From DATHBP01 sp035296085 (lineage in GTDB: Bacteria > Actinomycetota > Actinomycetes > Propionibacteriales > Nocardioidaceae): a stretch of DNA of 21,745 nt. This document shows positions 15,948 through 21,745 of the stretch, piece by piece. Within the stretch, counting starts at the first letter, position 1. The number at the start of each line of letters is the position of its first letter. The DNA lies in the NCBI GenBank assembly GCA_035296085.1, contig DATHBP010000038.1, forward strand, positions 1-21,745, given 5' to 3'. Under the pieces are notes generated by a model, which made no database searches, was not told where the DNA came from, and saw only the letters and a list, made by a program, of their open reading frames with translations. Both the position numbers and the translations under genes were made by a program.

Positions 15948-16895
15948 ATGCTCCGGACCCGACGTCTTGCCTGCGCACTTCTTGCCGTCGCGCTGCTGGC
16001 GCTCAGCGCTTGCGGCAGCGACTCAGACGAACCCGGAGACTCCGGCGGGGAAGCCAAGGGCGAGCTGAGCGTGGGAGGTGGCACGTTCACCGAGTCCCTT
16101 CTGCTGCAGCACATGTACCGGCTCGTCCTGCAAGACGCCGGCTACACGGTCCCCGCACCCATCTCGGTCACGAACCGGGAGACGTACGCCAAGTCCCTGA
16201 AGAGCGGCGAGATCGACGTCATCCCCGAGTACGCCGCCTCGATGGCCGACTACCTGAACCTGGCCGTCAACGGCGCCGATGCCGGCACGGTCGCGTCTCC
16301 CGACATCGACACGACCATGAAGGCGCTCGAGGACCTTGCCGAGCAGGAGGGCTACGCCGTGCTCGAGCCTGCCCAGGCGACCGACCAGAACGCGTTCGCA
16401 GTGAGCAAGGAGTTCGCCGAAGAAAACGACCTCACCACGCTTTCCGACCTCGGAGAGCTTGGCCAGCCCGTGAAGCTGGCCGCTCCGGTCGAATGCTCCG
16501 AACGCCCCTACTGCAAGCCGGGTCTCGAGAAGGTCTACGGCATCGAGATCTCCGACCTGATCACCGCAGACTTCGGTTCGCTGCAGGCCAAGAAGGCCGT
16601 CCAGACGGGCGAGGCGCAGATGTGTCTGGTGGGCACGACGGACGGAAGCCTCGAGCAGTTCGGGCTCGTGCTCCTCGAGGACGATAAGAGCCTGCAGAAC
16701 TCCGAGAACCTGGTGCCCATCGTCAACGAGGAAGCCGCCTCCGACGCCACCGTCGCCGAGGTGCTGAACAAGCTGTCCGAGACGCTGACGACGGAGGACC
16801 TCGCAACGCTCAACGGCCAAGTCGACCTGGAGCGTCAGAAGCCGGAGACCGTTGCGCAGGCCTACCTCGAGGACAAGGGCTTGATCGGCGGCTGA
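15948..16895 (+). CDS. Osmoprotectant ABC transporter substrate-binding lipoprotein
   Basis: A 315-residue receptor of the OpuAC/OpuCC/OsmF family. ATG 15948 gives a short lipoprotein signal (MLRTRRLACALLAVALLALS) with lipobox LSAC, so Cys22 is the lipidated residue; GTG at 15939 in the same frame is an alternative. An acidic linker is followed by the binding fold: LSVGGGTFTESLLLQHMYRL, the VTNRETYAKSLKSGEIDVIP region and EYAASMADYLN, all typical. Two Cys in ECSERPYCKPG may pair. The aromatic-cage residues that would separate betaine, choline and carnitine cannot be assigned by eye. It is convergent with the DUF1684 gene, with 19 nt between stops. Confidence 0.9.
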   Translation: MLRTRRLACALLAVALLALSACGSDSDEPGDSGGEAKGELSVGGGTFTESLLLQHMYRLVLQDAGYTVPAPISVTNRETYAKSLKSGEIDVIPEYAASMADYLNLAVNGADAGTVASPDIDTTMKALEDLAEQEGYAVLEPAQATDQNAFAVSKEFAEENDLTTLSDLGELGQPVKLAAPVECSERPYCKPGLEKVYGIEISDLITADFGSLQAKKAVQTGEAQMCLVGTTDGSLEQFGLVLLEDDKSLQNSENLVPIVNEEAASDATVAEVLNKLSETLTTEDLATLNGQVDLERQKPETVAQAYLEDKGLIGG

Positions 16896-16914
16896 GCCGA
16901 CCGGTCCGCTCCGA

Positions 16915-17538
16915 CTACTGACGCCAGCCGAGCTCGCCGACGGTGACGGCTGCGGCCACGGTGTTGCCCGGCGGCGCCAACGGGCAGGCCCACGCTTCGT
17001 CGTAGGCACAGGATGGGTTGTAGGCGAAGTTGAGGTCCAGCACGAGTCGGCCGACGCTGGTGTCTCCACCGAGGTCGGCGCCTTTGACGGTGTCGAGCAC
17101 GTATCGCCCGCCTCCGTAGGTGCTCTGGCCCGAGGTCGCGTCTTTCAGCGGTACGAAGACGCCGCCGCCGTAGACAGCGACCCACCACACGTCCAGCGAT
17201 CCCAGCCCGGGTAGCTCAGCCGTGCCGAGCCGCGTGAAGGGCACCGATCCATCGGTGCCGGTGACCGTCGTGAAACTGGCTTCCCCGGCCGCTGCGATGT
17301 CTGCCTCGAAGCTGAATGCGGGGTCGTAGGGCGCCACGGACAGACCGCCAAACGTCGCGCGCCGCTCCGGCGGCAGGGGCGAGTCCGGATGCGTACCGAA
17401 CATGGTGTTTCGCCCGTCCCGCCACAGCGCATGTGCAGCGGCTGGGTCGCTCGCACGGGTACGGCGGACGTCCGCGTAGAGAGCGAACACCCGGCGGCGC
17501 CAGTCGAGCAGCGAAAGCCGCTTACCCTCAGCCCCCAT
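16915..17538 (-). CDS. DUF1684 family protein
   Basis: A 207-residue protein of the DUF1684 family, found in many actinobacteria and some Proteobacteria. Family features are the N-terminal LLDWRRRVFALYADVR with FGTHPDSPLPPERRATF, and the C-terminal block TYGGGRYVLDTVKGAD, LVLDLNFAYNPSCAYD and WACPLAPPGNTV. ATG 17538 is preferred because AGGA lies 7 nt upstream; GTG 17544 is possible. It has no signal peptide or membrane segment. Function is unknown to me. It is divergent from the first PH-domain gene, 50 nt away, and convergent with the transporter receptor. Confidence 0.85.
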   Translation of the reverse strand: MGAEGKRLSLLDWRRRVFALYADVRRTRASDPAAAHALWRDGRNTMFGTHPDSPLPPERRATFGGLSVAPYDPAFSFEADIAAAGEASFTTVTGTDGSVPFTRLGTAELPGLGSLDVWWVAVYGGGVFVPLKDATSGQSTYGGGRYVLDTVKGADLGGDTSVGRLVLDLNFAYNPSCAYDEAWACPLAPPGNTVAAAVTVGELGWRQ

Positions 17539-17575
17539 CGCCACATCCTGGCACGGGGGAGCGTTGAGCAGCCCC

Positions 17576-17581
17576 TAGCCT
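17576..17581 (+). promoter_or_regulatory. TAnnnT -10 element, leaderless PH-domain operon
   Basis: TAGCCT ends 7 nt before the ATG at 17589 and there is no Shine-Dalgarno. The same hexamer lies 8 nt before the lysS ATG. Confidence 0.4.
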
Positions 17582-17588
17582 GGGTGCA

Positions 17589-18080
17589 ATGGATGAGCTG
17601 TTCGCGCCACCCGGGGAAGCCTGGCAGCGGGTCTCGCCGAAGCTGTGCGTGCAGTACCGCTCGGTCCTGGTGGGGGCGGTCTTTCTCGCTGCCGTCGGCC
17701 TCATCGGAGTCAGCCTGCTGTGGCTGCACAGCCTGCCTGCCGCCGGCGCGGTTGTCGTCCTCGCTGTACTCGTCGCAGTGCTCGGCTGGGTCATGTCGGC
17801 GCGGCGGCAGCGGGCCTGGGGATACGCCGAGCGCGACCAGGACCTGTTCATCACGTCGGGGGTGATGTTTCGGAAGCTGGTCGCCGTGCCGTACGGACGG
17901 ATGCAGTTCGTCGACGTCACCGCCGGACCACTCGAGCGGTACCTCGGGATCGCCACCGTGCGCATGCACACGGCGACGCCCAACACCCAAGCCCGGATCC
18001 CGGGCGTCGTGCCTGCCGAAGCAGCCCGACTGCGCGACCGGCTCACCGCACTCGGCGAGGCATGGGCTGCGGGCCTGTGA
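17589..18080 (+). CDS. Bacterial PH domain membrane protein (YdbS-like)
   Basis: A 163-residue protein with two adjacent hydrophobic segments at ~25-45 and ~48-70, then a bacterial PH domain (bPH_2, formerly DUF304) at ~78-150. The domain pattern is visible as AERDQDLFITSGVMFRKLVA, VPYGRMQFVDVTAGPLERYLG and IATVRMHTAT. This two-helix plus one-PH arrangement is that of YdbS. In Bacillus, YdbS and YdbT work as a pair and are linked to bacteriocin resistance. The next gene overlaps the stop by 4 nt (GTGA), supporting a two-protein unit. The ATG has no Shine-Dalgarno but a -10-like TAGCCT 7 nt before it. Confidence 0.85.
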   Translation: MDELFAPPGEAWQRVSPKLCVQYRSVLVGAVFLAAVGLIGVSLLWLHSLPAAGAVVVLAVLVAVLGWVMSARRQRAWGYAERDQDLFITSGVMFRKLVAVPYGRMQFVDVTAGPLERYLGIATVRMHTATPNTQARIPGVVPAEAARLRDRLTALGEAWAAGL

Positions 18081-19423
18081 GCGGGTCGCCCAGCGCGCCG
18101 GCGAGCGAGCCGGCCGGCTTCTCCCGACTGCACCCGCTCACACCGCTCGTGCGCGGCTGGGCTCTGCTGGTGGCGGGTGTCATCGCGGTCGGCCAGCAGC
18201 TCGTGCGCGGCGAGCTCGACATCGTCGGTCTGGCTGTCACCGGCGGGGCGGTGATGGCCGTCGGTGTGGCAGCCGGCGCTGTGTCGTGGTGGTTCACTCG
18301 ATTCCGGATCGACGCCACCGAGCTCCGGATCGAGTCGGGTGTCTTCGTGCGGCGGTCCCGTCGCATCCCGCTCGAACGACTGCAAGCCGTCGACGTGGTC
18401 CAGCCGCTGGTGGGACGGCTGCTGCGCCTGGCCGAGCTCCGACTCGAAGTCGCCGGTGGTGCGCGCAGCGAAGCGGCGCTCGCCTATCTACCGCTGGCCG
18501 AGGCCCATCGCGTACGTCGGGTGTTGCTCCCGGCGTCCGCTGGTGCGCGGACCGAGTCGGCAGCACCTGGGTCGCCTGGTTTCGCAGCGCCGGCTCCGGT
18601 GCTGGTGCGCACGACCCCGTTGCTGCTGCTCGCCGGGCAGCTGCTCTCCTCGCAGTTCCTCCTCGCCGTGCTCGGGTTTGCCACCGTGGATGCGGTGCTG
18701 TTCCTGGCTGGCCGGTTCCCAGGCCTTCCGTTCCTCGCGGCGGAGCTGGCGGCGCTCGGTGCCTTGGTGGTACGGCCGTTCGTAGCCGAGTACGGCTTCA
18801 CCGTGAGCGATGCGCCGGGTGGCCTGCGCATCCAGCGCGGCCTGCTCGACCTGCGCTCGTCAACGGTCCTGCCGGGGCGGGTTCAAGGGGTGGCAGTGTT
18901 CGAGCCCGTGCTGTGGCGGCTGATGCGGTGGGTGCGCGTGGAGGTCGACGTTGCCGGACAAGCCGAGTCCGCGGACGACTCGTCGGGAGATGCTGCGGCC
19001 ACCTTGGTGCCGATCGGCTCGCGGTCGGTCGCGGATGCCGCGGTGGGCGAAGTGCTGCCCGGTGTGGTCGTCCCGGCCATCCGCGCGACGCCGGCCCCGC
19101 AGAGAGCGCGCTGGGTCTCGCCGCTGGGCTGGCGCTACCTAGCGGCCGGGGCGGACGACCGCGCCGTCTTGACCCGGGCGGGCTGGCTCGTGCGCCGCAC
19201 GGACGTCGTTCCGCACGCGAAGATCCAGTCCATCCGGGTGCGCCAGGGACCTTGGCAGCGAAGGCTCGGGCTGGCCGACGTGCTGATCGACAGCCCCCCG
19301 GGCCCGGTGATCGCGAAGGCGAAGCACCGACCGGCGCAGAGCGCACGGGTCTTTGCCTTCACCCAGCTCGCCCGAGCGCAGCTGGCCCGGGAGCGAGCAC
19401 GCACCATCGGTCCCGGCGCCTGA
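18077..19423 (+). CDS. Multi-PH-domain membrane protein (YdbT-like)
   Basis: A 448-residue partner of the preceding gene. GTG 18077 overlaps its stop; an in-frame ATG at 18062 is an alternative. Three bPH_2 repeats are seen at ~75-125 (RFRIDATELRIESGVFVRR, then PLERLQAVDVVQPLVGRLL), ~235-295 (YGFTVSDAPGGLRIQRGLLD, then VQGVAVFEPVLWRLM) and ~365-430 (DDRAVLTRAGWLVRRTDVV, then KIQSIRVRQGPWQRRLGLAD). Hydrophobic segments lie at ~28-65 and ~185-230. Size and repeat number match YdbT. A membrane-associated complex with the smaller protein is the expected form; its role in this organism is unknown. Confidence 0.85.
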   Translation: MSGSPSAPASEPAGFSRLHPLTPLVRGWALLVAGVIAVGQQLVRGELDIVGLAVTGGAVMAVGVAAGAVSWWFTRFRIDATELRIESGVFVRRSRRIPLERLQAVDVVQPLVGRLLRLAELRLEVAGGARSEAALAYLPLAEAHRVRRVLLPASAGARTESAAPGSPGFAAPAPVLVRTTPLLLLAGQLLSSQFLLAVLGFATVDAVLFLAGRFPGLPFLAAELAALGALVVRPFVAEYGFTVSDAPGGLRIQRGLLDLRSSTVLPGRVQGVAVFEPVLWRLMRWVRVEVDVAGQAESADDSSGDAAATLVPIGSRSVADAAVGEVLPGVVVPAIRATPAPQRARWVSPLGWRYLAAGADDRAVLTRAGWLVRRTDVVPHAKIQSIRVRQGPWQRRLGLADVLIDSPPGPVIAKAKHRPAQSARVFAFTQLARAQLARERARTIGPGA

Positions 19424-19447
19424 CACTCGGCTCCGGTTCCCTACGTC

Positions 19448-19453
19448 TAGCCT
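19448..19453 (+). promoter_or_regulatory. TAnnnT -10 element, leaderless lysS start
   Basis: TAGCCT ends 8 nt before the ATG at 19462 and no Shine-Dalgarno is present. It is identical to the hexamer before the PH-domain operon. Confidence 0.4.
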
Positions 19454-19461
19454 TGCCGGTC

Positions 19462-21003
19462 ATGACGTCATCCCCGCCCGCCGGCGATGTCGCGGACGGC
19501 GCCCACGCCAGTGACCTGCCCGAGCAGCAGCGAGTACGACGCGCCAAGCGCGCGCACATGTACGAAACGGGCGCCGACCCCTACCCCGCCAGCGTGCCTC
19601 GAACACACTCGCTGTCCGAGGTCCGGGACACCTATGACCCCGCTGAGCTGGGCCCGGACGTGCGCACCGGCGACGAGGTAGCCGTCACCGGGCGGGCCAT
19701 CTTCGTGCGTGACACCGGCCAGCTGGTCTTCGTTCGACTGCGCAGCGGCGACGCCGAGCTGCAGTGCATGGTGTCGCGTGCCGGAGTCGGGTCGGAGTCG
19801 TTGGCGGCGTTCAAGGCGCTTGTCGACATCGGTGACCATCTCAGCGTCGCCGGTGAGGTCGTGACGAGCCGCCGCGGGGAGCTCTCGGTGCAAGCGAGCA
19901 GCTGGAGCATGGCGGCCAAGACGTTGCGCCCACTGCCGGTGGAGCACAAGCCGCTGAGCGAGGAGACCAGGGCTCGGATGCGGTACGCGGATCTCATCGT
20001 GCGGCCGGCCGCGCGCGAGATGGTGCTGACCCGGGCAGCCGTGCTGCGGGCGGTGCGGCGCGTCCTCGACGAGCGAGGTTTCGTCGAAGTCGAGACGCCG
20101 GTCCTCCAATATGTGCATGGCGGCGCAGCGGCTCGCCCGTTCCGTACGCATCTGCAGGCCTTTGACCAGGACATGACGCTGCGCATAGCCCTCGAGCTCT
20201 ATCTCAAGCGTTGTGTCGTGGGTGGAATAGAACGCGTCTACGAGATCGGCCGAACGTTTCGCAACGAGGGGCTGGACTCCACGCATAGTCCGGAGTTCAC
20301 CATGTTGGAGGCATACCAGGCATACGGCGACCATTCGACCATGGCGACTTTGACGCGCGACCTAGTGGTCGCTGCGGCTCGTGAAACAGGTCACACCGTC
20401 GTGCCGGACGGTCATGGCGGTGAAATCGACCTCGACACCGAATGGCAGACGCTGTCTTTGCTGGACGCGGTCAGTGCCGCGGTCGGCACCGAAATCACCG
20501 TCGAAACCAGCGCCGATGCCTTGCGCACGGTCGCCGAGCGGACTGGCGTCGAGCTTCGTCCGGACTGGGGGGCTGACGAGATCGTCGTCGAGCTCTACGA
20601 GCAGCTGGTGGAGCGCACGTTGCTCGTTCCGACCTTCGTGACCGATTACCCAGCATCGGTACGCCCGCTCGCCCGGTCCCACCGATCCAAGCCAGGCTTG
20701 GCAGAGTCGTGGGACCTCGTCATCGGTGGAGTGGAGCTGACGACGGCGTACACGGAGCTGACCGACCCGGTCGTGCAGCGCGACCGCTTGCTCGAGCAGG
20801 CATCACTCGCCGCCCAGGGCGATTCCCATGCCATGCAGCTAGACGAGGATTTCCTCCGAGCTCTCGAGTTTGGTCTTCCGCCCACCGGGGGTATGGGTTT
20901 GGGCATAGACCGGCTGATTCGGTTACTGACGGGGGCAGGATTGCGGGAGGCTATCCTCTTTCCGCTAGTGCGGCCGGAGGCCGGAGCTGCCACGCTCTCC
21001 TGA
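19462..21003 (+). CDS. lysS: Lysyl-tRNA synthetase, class II
   Basis: A 513-residue enzyme that charges tRNA-Lys with lysine. The N-terminal OB-fold anticodon domain covers ~60-155. The class II core has motif 2 FRNEGLDSTHSPEFTMLEAY (from Phe266) and motif 3 GGMGLGIDRL (476-485). The lysine-site stretch reads VELTTAYTELTDPVVQR, which resembles the LysX-type synthetases of actinobacteria more than the E. coli form (IxNxxSELND). The catalytic half is less GC-rich than the rest, with ATA at codons 242, 256 and 482 and TTA at codon 488. The ATG follows TAGCCT by 8 nt. Order lysS-lsr2-clpC matches Mycobacterium. It lacks the LysX lysyl-phosphatidylglycerol domain. Confidence 0.93.
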   Translation: MTSSPPAGDVADGAHASDLPEQQRVRRAKRAHMYETGADPYPASVPRTHSLSEVRDTYDPAELGPDVRTGDEVAVTGRAIFVRDTGQLVFVRLRSGDAELQCMVSRAGVGSESLAAFKALVDIGDHLSVAGEVVTSRRGELSVQASSWSMAAKTLRPLPVEHKPLSEETRARMRYADLIVRPAAREMVLTRAAVLRAVRRVLDERGFVEVETPVLQYVHGGAAARPFRTHLQAFDQDMTLRIALELYLKRCVVGGIERVYEIGRTFRNEGLDSTHSPEFTMLEAYQAYGDHSTMATLTRDLVVAAARETGHTVVPDGHGGEIDLDTEWQTLSLLDAVSAAVGTEITVETSADALRTVAERTGVELRPDWGADEIVVELYEQLVERTLLVPTFVTDYPASVRPLARSHRSKPGLAESWDLVIGGVELTTAYTELTDPVVQRDRLLEQASLAAQGDSHAMQLDEDFLRALEFGLPPTGGMGLGIDRLIRLLTGAGLREAILFPLVRPEAGAATLS

Positions 21004-21005
21004 AG

Positions 21006-21034
21006 TTGCCGTTCGGAGCGTTTCCGCATATGCT
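21006..21034 (+). promoter_or_regulatory. Sigma-70-type promoter for lsr2
   Basis: TTGCCG at 21006-21011 and TATGCT at 21029-21034 are separated by exactly 17 nt, starting 2 nt after the lysS stop. The expected start near 21041 gives a ~36-nt AT-rich leader ending in GGAGG. So lsr2 probably has its own promoter besides any lysS read-through. Confidence 0.6.
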
Positions 21035-21076
21035 GACAAAACCCCTATCGATTGTTTTTGCTTTGGAGGATTTTCA

Positions 21077-21415
21077 ATGGCGCAGAAGGTCAACATCATC
21101 ATGGTCGACGACATTGACGGCGGCCAGGCCGACGAGGCCGTGTCTTTCGGGTTGGACGACACCAACTACGAGATCGACCTGTCGTCGCAGAATGCCGCTG
21201 CGCTGCGCGACGCTCTCGCTCCCTATGTCGCTGCGGCGCGCAAAGTCAGAGGCCGCCGCGACGGCGGTCGCTCCGGCGGACGACGGGGTCAGCGCTCCGA
21301 CGGGTCTCCATCGGCCGCCGACATCCGCGCTTGGGCACGGGAGAACGGTCGCACGCTCTCCGACCGCGGCCGCGTCCCCGCTGAGATCCGCGAGGCTTAC
21401 AACGCCGCTCACTGA
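21077..21415 (+). CDS. lsr2: Lsr2 nucleoid-associated xenogeneic silencer
   Basis: A 112-residue H-NS-like protein that binds AT-rich DNA in the minor groove, bridges it and silences acquired genes. The N-terminal dimerisation domain reads MAQKVNIIMVDDIDGGQADE, with FGLDDTNYEIDLS. A basic, flexible linker (residues ~54-75, Arg/Gly-rich) leads to the DNA-binding domain: SAADIRAWARENGRTLSDRG followed by RVPAEIREAYNAAH. RGR at ~96-98 is the AT-hook-like minor-groove motif. Length equals that of M. tuberculosis Lsr2. GGAGG lies 8 nt before the ATG. The gene has its own promoter upstream and a strong hairpin terminator downstream. Confidence 0.97.
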   Translation: MAQKVNIIMVDDIDGGQADEAVSFGLDDTNYEIDLSSQNAAALRDALAPYVAAARKVRGRRDGGRSGGRRGQRSDGSPSAADIRAWARENGRTLSDRGRVPAEIREAYNAAH

Positions 21416-21428
21416 GCTGCAAGCCACG

Positions 21429-21460
21429 CTGCGCGCCGGTCATCGATGCCCGGCGCGCAG
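21429..21460 (+). terminator. Hairpin terminator after lsr2
   Basis: CTGCGCGCCGG (21429-21439) pairs perfectly over 11 bp with CCGGCGCGCAG (21450-21460) around a 10-nt loop, 13 nt after the lsr2 stop. There is no U tract. Confidence 0.7.
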
Positions 21461-21476
21461 TCGGCTCTGCTGCGTT

Positions 21477-21490
21477 CGCTGACCGCGTAA
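21477..21490 (+). promoter_or_regulatory. ClgR-like box upstream of clpC
   Basis: CGCTGACCGCGTAA contains CGC-N5-GCG, the core spacing described for the actinobacterial Clp regulator ClgR, with flanking A/T bases partly fitting. It lies 15 nt upstream of the GGAAC element, a fitting place for an activator. The match is short and the region GC-rich, so chance is possible. Confidence 0.35.
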
Positions 21491-21504
21491 GCGGGACGTG
21501 AGCC

Positions 21505-21530
21505 GGAACATTCGCCGCGGCGCCGCCGTT
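21505..21530 (+). promoter_or_regulatory. SigR/SigH-type (GGAAC-N18-GTT) promoter for clpC
   Basis: GGAAC at 21505-21509 and GTT at 21528-21530 are separated by 18 nt, the pattern of promoters read by the thiol-stress sigma factors SigR (Streptomyces) and SigH (Mycobacterium). Clp protease genes belong to such regulons in those organisms. Transcription would start near 21538, giving a ~95-nt leader to the clpC ATG. A TACCAT at 21568-21573 could be the -10 of a second promoter. Confidence 0.5.
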
Positions 21531-21633
21531 GATGCTTCGTACGGCCGGCGACAGAGGTCGCCGCCGTTACCATGCAACCAGGGCGTACGACGTTGACCCG
21601 CCCAGCCCGGGGCTCGGCAAGGAGCGTGGACGA

Positions 21634-21745
21634 ATGTTCGAGAGGTTTACCGATCGCGCCCGGCGCGTGGTGGTCTTGGCCCAGGAAGAGGCCAGGATGC
21701 TCAGCCACAACTACATCGGCACCGAGCACATCCTGCTCGGCCTCA
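21634..21745 (+). CDS. clpC: ATP-dependent Clp protease ATP-binding subunit ClpC (5' end)
   Basis: Only the first 37 codons are in the window. MFERFTDRARRVVVLAQEEA followed by RMLSHNYIGTEHILLGL is the start of the ClpC N-terminal repeat domain, which binds adaptors and substrates. The full protein, a Hsp100 AAA+ unfoldase of about 840 residues that feeds ClpP, continues past the right edge. ATG 21634 has AAGGAG 9 nt upstream. A stress-type promoter pattern and a ClgR-like box lie in the 218-nt gap after lsr2. Confidence 0.95.
   Translation, partial: MFERFTDRARRVVVLAQEEARMLSHNYIGTEHILLGL

Noticed and set aside
16885..16900. TCGGC/GCCGA stem at the receptor stop as a terminator for the convergent receptor and DUF1684 genes.
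   Set aside because: Only 5 bp in a GC-rich region, overlapping the stop codon; not distinguishable from chance.
18286..19461. 392-codon in-frame extension upstream of lysS.
   Set aside because: It overlaps the YdbT-like gene in another frame and is low-complexity; family length and the TAGCCT element support ATG 19462.

Overview
The window is chromosomal DNA from a high-GC Gram-positive bacterium (Actinomycetota). The evidence is GC-rich codon use with many GTG starts and an Lsr2 xenogeneic silencer. The gene order ppa / dacB / DUF2342 zincin / tilS / hpt / ftsH / folE / folP-folB / folK / DUF3180 ... lysS / lsr2 / clpC also follows, from memory, the block known from Mycobacterium and relatives. 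The genus cannot be fixed from the sequence alone. I see no phage, transposon, CRISPR array, tRNA or rRNA.

Layout. (1) 1-3040, surface and secreted functions: the 5' end of a minus-strand gene that looks like a corrinoid-binding helical cap, then a secreted M43-like zinc metalloprotease, then a secreted coiled-coil NlpC/P60 peptidoglycan hydrolase. (2) 3041-7865: inorganic pyrophosphatase (minus strand) divergent from a PBP4-type D,D-carboxypeptidase, followed by a DUF2342 zincin, tRNA-Ile lysidine synthetase and hypoxanthine phosphoribosyltransferase. (3) 8088-13197: ftsH followed by the folate genes. folE sits 4 nt behind ftsH. After a structured spacer come one long ORF carrying both FolP and FolB, then folK and a DUF3180 membrane protein, the last three joined by 4-nt stop/start overlaps. 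(4) 13213-17538: an osmoprotectant-type (OpuC/ProU-like) ABC importer, with the ATPase on the minus strand divergent from two permeases and a lipoprotein receptor, plus a convergent DUF1684 gene. (5) 17589-19423: two overlapping membrane genes with bacterial PH domains (YdbS/YdbT type). (6) 19462-21745: class II lysyl-tRNA synthetase, lsr2 and the start of clpC.

Functional themes are folate synthesis (GTP cyclohydrolase I, dihydroneopterin aldolase, HPPK, DHPS), protein quality control (FtsH, ClpC), cell-wall remodelling (NlpC/P60, PBP4), purine salvage and pyrophosphate removal, and osmolyte uptake.

Most of the window is ordinary conserved core. I do not see a convincing new multi-gene system. 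The points worth a second look are the FolP-FolB fusion, a hairpin placed between the Shine-Dalgarno and start codon of ftsH, a long inverted repeat between folE and folP, a stress-type promoter with a ClgR-like box before clpC, recurring TAnnnT hexamers 6-8 nt before start codons (leaderless transcripts), divergent transporter genes whose start codons are 3 bp apart, and an altered zinc motif in the M43-like protease.
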